Shown here: piece after piece, positions 55,187-63,228 of the stretch
Layout of the letters: the number at the start of each line of letters is the position of its first letter
Numbering within the stretch: the stretch's first letter is position 1
Assembly (NCBI GenBank): GCA_016713765.1
Contig: JADJON010000001.1
Span: 744,001-808,000 of the forward strand
Source of the DNA: Bacteroidota bacterium
GTDB taxonomy: Bacteria; Bacteroidota; Bacteroidia; AKYH767-A; 2013-40CM-41-45
DNA: 64,000 nt
Direction of reading: 5' to 3'
The notes under the pieces: generated by a model
What the model was told of the DNA's origin: nothing
Databases searched by the model: none
Seen by the model: the letters and a program-made list of their open reading frames with translations, nothing else
Program-made: the position numbers and the translations under genes

Positions 55187-55813
55187 TTACAGCAATTTAA
55201 GTTCCTCCAACAGGATCGTCGTCGACTTTGGCAACTCCAGCCAGGCAGCATGGATGCCGGCCAATTCCGCGCCTTTCACATGTTGCGGCGAATCGTCGAC
55301 GAAAAAGGTCTCGTCCGGGTCGAGTCCCGCATCGTTCATAACCAGATCAAAAGCGTCACGGTCCGGCTTGCGCTGATGGATGCGGTGCGAGAGGTACACT
55401 TTTTCAAACAGCTCGTCGAGCAGATCGGCACCGTGCTGTTCCCGGATCATCTTGCGAAAGGCGATCTCATGCAGCGCGTTTGTATTGCTCAGCAGGAAGA
55501 GCCGGTACTTGCCTTGCAAACGTTCCAGTAACTGTCGGCTGTCGTCCGGAAAACCGACCAGGATGCTGTTCCATGCGGCATCGATCGCCTGGTCGGAAAC
55601 CGGCAGGCTGGTAAACGAGCGCAGGCGGTCGCGGAAAACCGGGATCGTGATCAGCCCCTTTTCAAAGTCATCGAAGAAATGATGCTGCTCCTGCTGGGAG
55701 AACTGTCGCTGGAATTCGGGAAATCCAAGTTTGCGAAACGCATCAACGGGCCGACGATAGTCGATCGCGAAGAGTACCCCACCGAGGTCGAGGATCAGGT
55801 TGCGAATGGGCAT
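55187..55813 (-). CDS. HAD-superfamily phosphatase, YihX-like
   Basis: 208 residues from the ATG at 55813. Motif I is ILDLGGVLFAID with nucleophile Asp9 and Gly instead of the second Asp, the YihX/epoxide-hydrolase subtype. Motif II is FLLSNTNALH, motif III KPDRDAF, motif IV FVDDSPQHV. The substrate is probably a small sugar phosphate but cannot be fixed. -7 element at 55861-55868. Confidence 0.88.
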   Translation of the reverse strand: MPIRNLILDLGGVLFAIDYRRPVDAFRKLGFPEFQRQFSQQEQHHFFDDFEKGLITIPVFRDRLRSFTSLPVSDQAIDAAWNSILVGFPDDSRQLLERLQGKYRLFLLSNTNALHEIAFRKMIREQHGADLLDELFEKVYLSHRIHQRKPDRDAFDLVMNDAGLDPDETFFVDDSPQHVKGAELAGIHAAWLELPKSTTILLEELKLL

Positions 55814-55860
55814 GGAGTCGTTTGAACACCTTACCGGACGCGGGATTTCCGGAATGGACG

Positions 55861-55868
55861 CAAAGATA
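55861..55868 (-). promoter_or_regulatory. Bacteroidota -7 element (TATCTTTG) for the HAD gene
   Basis: Exact consensus on the minus strand, 48 bases before the start codon. Confidence 0.65.
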
Positions 55869-55914
55869 TATCTTCGCAGGCGCATCCGCGGTCGATTTAA
55901 TACCGACTGTATGA

Positions 55915-55988
55915 GGGCCCGTAGCTCAATTGGTTAGAGCAGCAGACTCATAATCTGCGGGTCGCTGGTTCGATTCCAGCCGGGCCCA
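55915..55988 (+). tRNA. tRNA with CAU anticodon (Met elongator or Ile2)
   Basis: Perfect 7-bp acceptor stem GGGCCCG / CGGGCCC, D-arm GCTC..GAGC, anticodon stem CAGA/TCTG with loop CTCATAA, T-arm GCTGG/CCAGC and discriminator A. No encoded CCA. The body has the elongator fold; initiator features (mispaired first pair) are absent. The CAU anticodon is shared with the lysidine-modified Ile2, and the GGTCGCTGGTTCGA region resembles both, so amino-acid identity is left open. Confidence 0.95.
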
Positions 55989-56003
55989 CGAGCGGAACAC
56001 AAT

Positions 56004-56028
56004 GCCCGGAAAGTTCCGGGCTTTTTTT
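56004..56028 (+). terminator. Terminator after the tRNA
   Basis: Stem GCCCGGAA / TTCCGGGC with loop AG and seven Ts. Confidence 0.87.
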
Positions 56029-56186
56029 ATGCCTTCCGGTTCTGATCTGTTTACGGATCCGGGGTGAAGGTCCTGCTCATCGTCCGTTCGGACCGGCTCC
56101 TGACGGCCGATAGTCCCCGACCATAAGTTCGGTTCCGCAGCGTACTTTTAGCCGAAAGCTTGTTTACCTTTATGCAAAACACGCCG

Positions 56187-56891
56187 ATGAAACATCTTCT
56201 TGTATTCTTAGCGCTCCTTCCAGCCCTTGTCCATGCCCAGAACGCTACTCCCTCTTCCACTCCGGCGCCTGAAAAGAAGCTGAACGTACCCAAACTGATG
56301 CAGCGGGAAGACGGCCTCATCCTCCGGCTTAGTCTCGACAATTATACCAACCTTCCAAAGGATATTGAAACCAACCTCTTGGGTTCGCGCGGCTTCAGCT
56401 TCCTCCTGATGGGTGAGCAGATGAACGCGACCAATCACTTCGGAACGGCATTCGGATTAGGGATGAGTTCGTTGCGTGTGGATCATAACGCGATGGCCGC
56501 CACCGACACGGATGGCGTCGGAACGGTGTTGGTCCCGATACCCGACAGCCTCGACTACAAGCAGAATCGCTACGTCATGAATTCGATCGACGCGGCGTTC
56601 GAGTTTAGGTTCCGCGGTAATCCCAACAAGAACCACAAGCATTTCAAATTCAGTCTTGGTTTCAGGGCCGGTTATGTGATACAAAGTCACCTGAAGTACA
56701 AAGACGAGGACGTGAAGTATAAACTGTACTCAATCGAGGACATTCAGCGCTGGCGCTATGGCGTGACCGGCAGGATCGGTCTGGGCCACCTCGCGCTCGA
56801 TGCCTATTACAGCCTGGCGCCCCTGTACAAAGAAGGGAAAGGTCCGGCCGACATGATGCCGTATTCCATCGGCATTGCCTGGACATTCTGA
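56187..56891 (+). CDS. PorT-family outer-membrane protein
   Basis: 234 residues from the ATG at 56187. Signal ends LVHAQNA, then a short Pro/Ser/Lys linker and barrel strands (FSLGFRAGYVIQSHLKYKD, VTGRIGLGHLALDAYYSLAPLY) ending in GIAWTF. It is a beta-barrel of the outer membrane with unknown partner. TACCTTTA, close to the -7 consensus, lies about 20 bases before the ATG. It converges with the PAP2-like gene (4 bases between stops). Confidence 0.83.
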   Translation: MKHLLVFLALLPALVHAQNATPSSTPAPEKKLNVPKLMQREDGLILRLSLDNYTNLPKDIETNLLGSRGFSFLLMGEQMNATNHFGTAFGLGMSSLRVDHNAMAATDTDGVGTVLVPIPDSLDYKQNRYVMNSIDAAFEFRFRGNPNKNHKHFKFSLGFRAGYVIQSHLKYKDEDVKYKLYSIEDIQRWRYGVTGRIGLGHLALDAYYSLAPLYKEGKGPADMMPYSIGIAWTF

Positions 56892-56895
56892 TCGT

Positions 56896-57504
56896 TCAGA
56901 TGCTTAACAGCAGGAATTCGCAGAGGAATCCTACGAGGAAGCCGGCGTAGATTTGCATGGGCGTATGCGCGCCCAAACTGAGACGGGCTGTGCCGAGCAA
57001 ACCGGCGACCAGCAGGCAGAACAGGATAGGAATCCGAACATCCACCAGGAGAAAGGTGGACAAACCAAAAAATGTTCCGATGATGCCGCCGATCCCGATC
57101 ATGTGGATGCTGATCTTCCATTTGAAATTGATGATGGCCGCGAAGGTCACGGCTACCGCGGCGCCCAGTATCAGGAGCGGAAACACCTGGGGGAGCATCA
57201 ATTTTCGCATCAGGTAGTACGCGATCAACAACAGGGCGGCGTTCGTCAGAAACGGGATCACACGCTCTTCCCGCTTTTCCATTTCAAAGGACCGGATCCA
57301 GCCCCGCCGGATCAGGATGTAGGAAACAATGGTCGGTAGCACGAGCGTGTTGAGCAACACGATCATGTAAAGCGCGTCGCGCTCAGGAGGAGAAACCGTA
57401 TAGGAAAAGTAGGAGCTGTGGTGGAACAGAAACCAGATCGCGTAGGTCGGCATCAGCACCGGGTGGAGCAGGATGGACAGGAATTGCGCGAACGGACGGC
57501 TCAT
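56896..57504 (-). CDS. PAP2-like membrane phosphatase
   Basis: 202 residues from the ATG at 57504, with six likely membrane helices. Motif-like segments of the PAP2 class are weak but placed in order: KREERVIPF (motif 1-like, KxxxxxxRP without the P at the canonical spot), SIHMIGIGG (PSGH-like) and ARLSLGAHTPMQIYAGFLVG (SRxxxxxHxxxD-like). It may dephosphorylate a lipid. Its start codon overlaps the rpoN stop by four bases (ATGA), so the two are coupled. Confidence 0.72.
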   Translation of the reverse strand: MSRPFAQFLSILLHPVLMPTYAIWFLFHHSSYFSYTVSPPERDALYMIVLLNTLVLPTIVSYILIRRGWIRSFEMEKREERVIPFLTNAALLLIAYYLMRKLMLPQVFPLLILGAAVAVTFAAIINFKWKISIHMIGIGGIIGTFFGLSTFLLVDVRIPILFCLLVAGLLGTARLSLGAHTPMQIYAGFLVGFLCEFLLLSI

Positions 57505-58979
57505 AGCTCCTTGCGTAAGCGGGCAACGGGTATGTCGAGCATCTCCCGGTATTTCGCTACCGTACGACGTGCGATGTTGTACCCTTTGTCGTTGAGGATC
57601 TTGGTCAGGGCGTCGTCCGTGAGCGGATGGAGCTTGTCTTCCGCGCCGATGCAATCAAGCAGGATCTGTTTGACTTCCTTGCTCGATACTTCCTCGCCGC
57701 TTTCGGTCTGCAGTCCTTCCGAGAAAAACGATTTCAGCAGATAGGTGCCGAAATGGGTCTGGACGTACTTGCTGTTCGCTACGCGTGAAACGGTCGAGAT
57801 GTCCATGTTGACCTTTTCGGCGATATCGCGGAGGACCATCTTCTTCAACTTTCGCGGGTCGCCTTCCTGGAAATACTCGTATTGGTATTCCATGATGGCG
57901 CGCATCGTTTCCAGTAAGGTATGCTGCCGTTGGCGAAGCGCGTCGATAAACCATTTGGCGGCGTCCAGCTTCTGCTTGACAAAGGTGATCGCGTCCTTGT
58001 TGGCTTTGACGTTCTTCTTGTCTTTGCTGTAATGGTCCAGCATTTCCCGGTACTCGCGGCTGATCTTGAGTTCGGGCGCGTTGCGGGAATTGAGTGTCAG
58101 CTCGAGCACGCCGTCGTTGTTGGCGATCAGAAAGTCGGGAATGATGTGCTCCGTAGAGCGCTGTCCCTGAGAAGCGGTGTTGCCCGGCCGCGGATTAAGC
58201 TTTAGGATTTCTCCCACGCCGGCTTTGAGTTGTTCCGGGGTGAGTTGAAGTTCCCGTTGGATCTTTTCGTAGTGCTTTTTCGAAAACTCCTCGAAGTGAT
58301 CGTTCAGGATGGCCCAGGCGGTTTGAACGCTTTCGCGCTTGCCGGGTTTGCGCTCCAGTTGCAACAAGAGGCACTCCTGCAGGGAACGGGCGCCGATACC
58401 GGGAGGATCGAGGTTCTGGATTGAGCGCAGCACCGACTCCAGTTCCTCCGGCGTGGTCATGATATTCTGCGAGAATGCGAGGTCGTCGACAATCGCGCTG
58501 AGTTCGCGGCGCAGATAGCCATCGTCGTCCAGGCTGCCGATGAGTTGCTCGGCGATGTGGTATTCCTTATCGTCGAGTTCGAGCGTGTACAATTGCGACA
58601 ACAACTGTTCCTGGAAGTTCTGCTGCATCCCGATCGGCACCTCGCGGCGCTCTTCGTCGGGTGAGGTATTGTTAGCCGAGGTCTTGTAATCCGGGATCTC
58701 GTCGTCGACCAGGTATTCGTCCAGACTGATATCTTCTTCGCGTTCGCTCAGTTCCTCGTCGTCGTTGTTGTCGTCTTCGGCTTCGCCTTCGGTATCCGCC
58801 CGGTATTCGTCTTCGTCGTGCTCCTGACCTTCTTCCAGGGCGGGGTTCTCCTGCAACTCTTCTTTGATGCGCTGCTCCAGGTTCGCGACCGGAATTTGCA
58901 GCAGCTTCATGAGTTGGATCTGCTGCGGAGAGAGTTTTTGCAGCAGTTTCTGGTGAAGACCTTGTTTGAGCGAGGACAT
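57501..58979 (-). CDS. rpoN: RNA polymerase sigma-54 factor
   Basis: 492 residues. N-terminal activator-interacting region LSPQQIQLMKLLQIPVANLE, a Glu/Asp-rich stretch (~50-90), core-binding part, helix-turn-helix (MDISTVSRVANSKYVQTHFG) and RpoN box ARRTVAKYRE at the C-terminus. It directs transcription from -24/-12 promoters with bEBP activators. No bEBP is encoded in this window. Confidence 0.96.
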   Translation of the reverse strand: MSSLKQGLHQKLLQKLSPQQIQLMKLLQIPVANLEQRIKEELQENPALEEGQEHDEDEYRADTEGEAEDDNNDDEELSEREEDISLDEYLVDDEIPDYKTSANNTSPDEERREVPIGMQQNFQEQLLSQLYTLELDDKEYHIAEQLIGSLDDDGYLRRELSAIVDDLAFSQNIMTTPEELESVLRSIQNLDPPGIGARSLQECLLLQLERKPGKRESVQTAWAILNDHFEEFSKKHYEKIQRELQLTPEQLKAGVGEILKLNPRPGNTASQGQRSTEHIIPDFLIANNDGVLELTLNSRNAPELKISREYREMLDHYSKDKKNVKANKDAITFVKQKLDAAKWFIDALRQRQHTLLETMRAIMEYQYEYFQEGDPRKLKKMVLRDIAEKVNMDISTVSRVANSKYVQTHFGTYLLKSFFSEGLQTESGEEVSSKEVKQILLDCIGAEDKLHPLTDDALTKILNDKGYNIARRTVAKYREMLDIPVARLRKEL

Positions 58980-59056
58980 AAAGAAAGCAGGGGGCTCTTG
59001 GCCCGTGTGAAATTACGGAATTGGTATCGTTGTAAGTTTACGGAAAACCGAAGGGG

Positions 59057-60100
59057 TCAGTTGCGGTAAATCCAACCCTTTTCCTGCCTGGAACGCAGGT
59101 CGGTAAGCATGGCCTCGGCAGCGTTCGCGTCCGCGAAACCGTCATAGCAGACATACAACAGCGCCCCGACCGTATCGATGACGCGGGCGTTGGTGAATCC
59201 GCGGCCCTGGAGTTCGCGGACCAGCGTTTCGGCGTTACCCGGTTGCCGGAAAGCGCCGGCAATGACAAAATAGTGTTGATTGTTGCTGCTGACGGGCTGG
59301 GGTGCGGGCTCCTGCGGTTTAACATCCGGTGATCGGACGTCCGGCGCAGGTTCGGGCGATTTCACGGGCGCGACACTTGCAACGTAGATCGTCTCCGGCT
59401 TCGCTTCGCTTTTTTCAAGGACTTTCGGCTGTTGGGCGGCGTCGTTGATGATCACGTCGGGTCGCACCGAATCCAGCGACGGCATGGCAGCCTGTTGACC
59501 ACCGTCACGGGTAACGAGGTAGACGTTAAAGGAGAACCACAGGAGCGCGCCGGCGACGGCTGCCGCGCTCAACAACTGTTGGAGCTGATACTTAGCGAGT
59601 GAACGTTGCTGAGTTTTCCGGTTTTTCGGGACGGATAGCGGTTCCGGGCTTGCTTCGGTTGATTTACGGGAAGCAGCCAGGTCGCGATGCGGGATGGCTA
59701 CAGGAGTGAGTCCGAAGCAGTCGGGGTCGAGTGAGGATTCAGATTCGGGTGCAAAGCGAATCGCAGCATCGCTGCCCATCGACAGGATTCCGACACGGGC
59801 GATATTGAACTCCTCTCCGTTCTCGAGTTTGCGAATAACTCCGGAAGCAAAATGTTCGACGTGGCGGACGGCTTCCGGGTAGGTGAAATGTTCCGTCTCC
59901 ACCAGGCGTTGAGCCAGGAGGCCGTCGTTCTGTCGCAGAAATACGTTGAAGGCGATGCGGCGACGGGGAGGAAGCAACCGGCGACCGGATACATCCACTT
60001 TGGCCGGTTCGCGGCTGGCGAGAAACGCTCCCAAAGCGGGAACGATCACGCAGTCGTGATCGGCCAATAAGCCGGCGATATGGTCGGGAAGGGAACGCAT
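59057..60100 (-). CDS. HU-CCDC81 and SPOR domain membrane protein
   Basis: 347 residues. Residues 1-90 are an HU-CCDC81-type domain (DHIAGLLADHDCVIVPALGAF), then a second half to ~125, a membrane helix at ~180-198, a Pro/Ala-rich periplasmic linker (200-265), and a SPOR domain (~268-347, YFVIAGAFRQPGNAETLVRELQ) that binds denuded septal glycan. It is an inner-membrane protein with a cytoplasmic HU-like head and a periplasmic glycan-binding tail, so it could link DNA or another cytosolic partner to the division site. Confidence 0.87.
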   Translation of the reverse strand: MRSLPDHIAGLLADHDCVIVPALGAFLASREPAKVDVSGRRLLPPRRRIAFNVFLRQNDGLLAQRLVETEHFTYPEAVRHVEHFASGVIRKLENGEEFNIARVGILSMGSDAAIRFAPESESSLDPDCFGLTPVAIPHRDLAASRKSTEASPEPLSVPKNRKTQQRSLAKYQLQQLLSAAAVAGALLWFSFNVYLVTRDGGQQAAMPSLDSVRPDVIINDAAQQPKVLEKSEAKPETIYVASVAPVKSPEPAPDVRSPDVKPQEPAPQPVSSNNQHYFVIAGAFRQPGNAETLVRELQGRGFTNARVIDTVGALLYVCYDGFADANAAEAMLTDLRSRQEKGWIYRN

Positions 60101-60130
60101 CGAAGTTGCTGGGACGAAATTAAGATAAAA

Positions 60131-60153
60131 AAAAGCGCGTGTCCAACGCGCTT
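60131..60153 (-). terminator. Terminator of the MarR gene
   Basis: Stem AAGCGCG / CGCGCTT with loop TTGGACA on the minus strand, followed by a T-run. Confidence 0.8.
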
Positions 60154-60186
60154 GTCAAATTTGTGATAAAGAAGCTGTTGGGGGGC

Positions 60187-60636
60187 TCATCCCCGCATCT
60201 TGTCCAGCAGGTCGTTGACGGTCTGTCGCTCGTCCTCGGTGAGCCGTTCGGTCATTTCGTTCACCTTTTCGTTCTCTTTGTCGAGTATCTGAAGCAACGC
60301 AAGACCCTTTGCCGTAATGGTCACATCGCACACCCGGCGATCGGTCGGACAAGTGTGGCGTTCCACCAGGCCTTTCATCCGAAGTTTTTCCACGATGCGC
60401 GAAGCGTCACTCATTTTGTCCAGCATCCGTTCGCGCACCAGTTTGATGCTGGCGGGATTCGGGTGCTGACCGCGCAGGATGCGCAGGACGTTGAACTGTT
60501 GCCCGGTGATGCCGTGTGGTTTCAGCATCGTTTGCTGGTAGTTCATCAACCAGTTATAGGTGTAAATGATATTAACCACGAGCTTATGTGCTTGATTCCG
60601 GAATTGCTTCTGGGCTATTTCGTCTTCGAGGCGCAT
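60187..60636 (-). CDS. MarR-family transcriptional regulator
   Basis: 149 residues with the MarR winged helix: GITGQQFNVLRILRG, LDKMSDASRIVEKLRMKGLVERH (in parts), CPTDRRVCDVTITAKG wing. Short, no extra domains. It likely represses genes of the adjacent pirin/nitroreductase/YceI group in response to oxidants or quinones, an inference from the neighbourhood only. Confidence 0.92.
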   Translation of the reverse strand: MRLEDEIAQKQFRNQAHKLVVNIIYTYNWLMNYQQTMLKPHGITGQQFNVLRILRGQHPNPASIKLVRERMLDKMSDASRIVEKLRMKGLVERHTCPTDRRVCDVTITAKGLALLQILDKENEKVNEMTERLTEDERQTVNDLLDKMRG

Positions 60637-60669
60637 GGAAGGGGGAATGGGTAGTGGTTCGTATAAAGC

Positions 60670-60703
60670 GAATAGTGAATAGCGAACAGCGAATAGTAAT
60701 TAG
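60670..60703. repeat. Heptamer repeats upstream of the MarR gene
   Basis: GAATAGT, GAATAGC, GAACAGC, GAATAGT and AATTAG in exact 7-nt register. Confidence 0.8.
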
Positions 60704-60894
60704 AATCTGTTATTCGGCTTCAATGTTCCTATTAATTGTAACCGCATCTTGTCGTTTACAATATTCAGCCAGCCGACGACTGTGAAATTGAGATTATGTT
60801 GCCTTCGTTCCACTGTAATCGTCAGGTTTCTTTACCAACGCATCCGCCGTGTCGAATACTGCAGGTTGTGGAGCGAGCCAAACACGATAGCGAA

Positions 60895-61016
60895 GTTAGT
60901 AACTAGTAACTTGTAATTAGTAATTAGTAATTAAACTGTTCGCTCCGGCCTACGCCAAAGCTTCAACAGGCAAATTTCACTGTTCACTGTTCACTGTTTA
61001 CTGTTCACTATTCACC
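60895..61016. repeat. Heptamer repeats with embedded decayed hairpin
   Basis: 60895-60936 is GTTAGTA, ACTAGTA, ACTTGTA, ATTAGTA, ATTAGTA, ATTAAAC. 60948-60971 is a decayed hairpin colinear with that at 26820-26856 when read on the minus strand. 60978-61015 is CACTGTT-type heptamers up to the pirin stop codon. The 60637-61011 gap holds no gene. Confidence 0.85.
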
Positions 61017-61722
61017 GCATAGGGACCTCCACTACCATCAAGCTGCTGTTTTGTGTCGCATCGATACGGATCGTATCGGTATCCCAGACGCCCAGCGCAT
61101 CGCGTCGGCGCATGGCTTGATCGCCGATGTTGACTTCTCCGTCGATGAGCATGACGTAGGCGCCGTTCCCTGGCTTGCGCATACGATAGGTGATGGTGTC
61201 GCCTCCTTTTACATTACCCAGGGAAATGCCGGCATCCTGGTGGATGTACAATTCCCCGTTTTCCCGGAAGCCGGAAGCGACGAGCTGGAACTGTCCGTTG
61301 CGGGCGGAGGCGTCGAATGATTTCTGATCGTAACGAGGAGCAATGCCCTTCTCCTTCGGAAAGATCCAAAGCTGGAAGAGGTTGGTGGACTGGTCGGGTT
61401 GAGGGTTGAACTCGGAGTGCATCACGCCGGTGCCGGCGCTCATTACCTGTACATCGCCCGGACGAATGACCGAACCGTTGCCCATGTTGTCCTTATGCTG
61501 AAGCGCACCATCGAGGATGATGGTGATGATCTCCATGTCGTTGTGCGGGTGCAGGCCAAAGCCTTGTCCGCCTGCTACGATATCGTCGTTCAGCACGCGC
61601 AGCATGCCGAAATGAACGCGTGACGGATCGTACCAGCCGGCGAAGCTGAAACTATGATGGGCATTCAGCCAGCCGTGATCGGCATGGCCACGCTGTTCGG
61701 TGGGATGGAATACGGTTTTCAT
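61012..61722 (-). CDS. Pirin-family bicupin
   Basis: 236 residues from the ATG at 61722. Metal-binding cupin motifs GFGLHPHNDMEIITIILDG (in two halves) and MSAGTGVMHSE, then the C-terminal cupin half with YVMLIDGEVNIGDQ. Bacterial pirins such as YhiW/YhaK are quercetinase-like or redox-sensing proteins. It follows the nitroreductase gene by 13 bases on the same strand, so it is the last gene of a four-gene operon (62879-63175, 62432, 61736, 61012). Confidence 0.9.
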   Translation of the reverse strand: MKTVFHPTEQRGHADHGWLNAHHSFSFAGWYDPSRVHFGMLRVLNDDIVAGGQGFGLHPHNDMEIITIILDGALQHKDNMGNGSVIRPGDVQVMSAGTGVMHSEFNPQPDQSTNLFQLWIFPKEKGIAPRYDQKSFDASARNGQFQLVASGFRENGELYIHQDAGISLGNVKGGDTITYRMRKPGNGAYVMLIDGEVNIGDQAMRRRDALGVWDTDTIRIDATQNSSLMVVEVPMR

Positions 61723-61735
61723 AGGCTTGTTCCTT

Positions 61736-62326
61736 TCATTGTTGAGGCAGATCATTTGACTGCCCGAATTTTTCTGAATAGACCAGTTGTTCGAGCGGCA
61801 GGCGTTGACGCGGTTTCTCTTCACGCTGTCGCAGGTTGTCCGGAAGTCCGGAGATATCGCCGGCATAACCGAGGACGATGATGCTGACCGGTTCGTATTC
61901 GTCCGGAATGGCGAAGTGTTCCCGTGCTTTATCGATATGGAAGCCGCCCAACTGGTGGAGGTAGATGTCGTGCGCGGTGGCTTCCAGGCTGAGGTTGGCG
62001 ACCGCCAGGCCTACATCGTGGAAGGCGTGGCGATTGTGGTAGTGGTTGTGCGTGGTGAAGAGCTTTGCCACCGGAAGGATGAAGACGTTGCCGTGTTGCG
62101 CCCAGGAGCGGTTCGATTCGTTCAGGCAATCGAGCATCGCTTCGAACGCCCGGGTGTCGGAACGACGGGCCAGGATGAAGCGCCAGGGTTGCTCGTTGAA
62201 ACTCGAAGGAGCCCAACGGGCCGCTTCGAACAACTGCAGCAGGGTTTCATCGGAGATGGTCCGGTCCGAAAACGCGCGCGTGCTGCGACGTTTGCTGATG
62301 AGTTCGTGTACGGGAACGTTTTTCAT
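61736..62326 (-). CDS. Nitroreductase-family flavoprotein
   Basis: 196 residues from the ATG at 62326. FMN-binding RRSTRAFSDR, AARWAPSSFNEQPWRFI and the C-terminal VLGYAGDISGLPDNLRQ are typical of NfsB/SagB-like enzymes. It reduces quinones or nitro compounds with NAD(P)H. Operonic with pirin downstream and the CDGSH protein upstream. Confidence 0.9.
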   Translation of the reverse strand: MKNVPVHELISKRRSTRAFSDRTISDETLLQLFEAARWAPSSFNEQPWRFILARRSDTRAFEAMLDCLNESNRSWAQHGNVFILPVAKLFTTHNHYHNRHAFHDVGLAVANLSLEATAHDIYLHQLGGFHIDKAREHFAIPDEYEPVSIIVLGYAGDISGLPDNLRQREEKPRQRLPLEQLVYSEKFGQSNDLPQQ

Positions 62327-62431
62327 GGTTTTTATTTGTTCATCGGTATCAGCGGCCGGAGGCGGATCCCGGCAAGGGTCCTCACCACACACCACAGGTG
62401 CCCCCGGTCGCGCTGATACGGATGCTGCGCA

Positions 62432-62872
62432 TCACTTCGAGAGCACATCGCTGCTGCGGTGCGTACCGTCGCAGAATGGTTTGTTCTTGGACAGTCCGCA
62501 GCGACAGAGCGCGATGTTTCCTTCCTTCGTTTCTTCTTTTCCGTCTTTGTCGACGAATACAAAGGTGCCCTTGACGAGGTACGGTCCTTTGTCGGTAACG
62601 GTGACGCGGGTAAGTGAGTTGTTTTCCATAACGCTATTGTTTTCTGATTGTTTGAGTTCAATGGAGAGTGCACCGCTCGGACACTGCGCCACCTGATCGA
62701 TGATCGACTGGCTGTCGGCCCCTGCCGGATAGATCCAGGGCGACTCCTTCGGCTTGAACACGGACGCAAGTCCGCGGGCGCAGTTGCCGGAATGGATACA
62801 CAGGTGGTGTTTCCAGACGATGGTGACCTCGCCGTTGGAGTAGCGCTTGGTCATCGGGCGAAGGTTCGACAT
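62432..62872 (-). CDS. Divergent ferredoxin/CDGSH iron-sulfur fusion protein
   Basis: 146 residues in two parts. Residues ~18-75 form a divergent 4Fe-4S mono-cluster domain (Fer4_19): HLCIHSGNCARGL and QCPSGALSI. Residues ~85-146 carry a CDGSH domain: CRCGLSKNKPFCDGTH (CxCx2Sx3PxCDGTH), which binds a 2Fe-2S cluster with one His. Joined iron-sulfur centres suggest an electron shuttle or redox sensor. It lies between the small isomerase-like gene (6 bases upstream) and the nitroreductase gene. Confidence 0.92.
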   Translation of the reverse strand: MSNLRPMTKRYSNGEVTIVWKHHLCIHSGNCARGLASVFKPKESPWIYPAGADSQSIIDQVAQCPSGALSIELKQSENNSVMENNSLTRVTVTDKGPYLVKGTFVFVDKDGKEETKEGNIALCRCGLSKNKPFCDGTHRSSDVLSK

Positions 62873-62878
62873 GACGGA

Positions 62879-63175
62879 TCAGTTGATGGAAGGTTCGGGG
62901 AACAGTTCTACGGAATCGAGGTGGAACATGGCTTCCTGGGCGGTGATCTGCGCGAATTCCGAAAGCGGCAATTTGTTCAGGACCGTTTGCATGGCCGATT
63001 CGTTCTCGGCGCGCAGGACGATCCACAACTCCCGGCGGTCGCCGGTGAGGGAGTAGGTGCGAATCACGCCCTGGCGCAGGAGCCGGTCTACGATCGCCCG
63101 TTGTGCCGGGATGAGTTGGAGGAATTCCTGCGTTGGGAATGCCGGGAAGCGGAGGCGGATCATCCAGTGGTTCAT
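62879..63175 (-). CDS. Muconolactone-isomerase-like small protein
   Basis: 98 residues of the muconolactone delta-isomerase/YCII-like ferredoxin fold: ILRLLRQGVIRTYSLTGDRRELWIVL region and LPLSEFAQITAQEAMFHLDS. Family members often occur as unassigned small enzymes beside nitroreductases. It is the first gene of the operon and follows the YceI terminator. Confidence 0.75.
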   Translation of the reverse strand: MNHWMIRLRFPAFPTQEFLQLIPAQRAIVDRLLRQGVIRTYSLTGDRRELWIVLRAENESAMQTVLNKLPLSEFAQITAQEAMFHLDSVELFPEPSIN

Positions 63176-63188
63176 CGTTCTTTGAGCT

Positions 63189-63220
63189 AAAAAAACCGGT
63201 TCGTTTCGGAACCGGTTTTT
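63189..63220 (-). terminator. Terminator of the yceI gene
   Basis: Stem AACCGGTTC / GAACCGGTT with loop GTTTCG and A/T tracts on both sides, just past the YceI stop codon on the minus strand. Confidence 0.85.
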
Positions 63221-63228
63221 CGTTGAGG

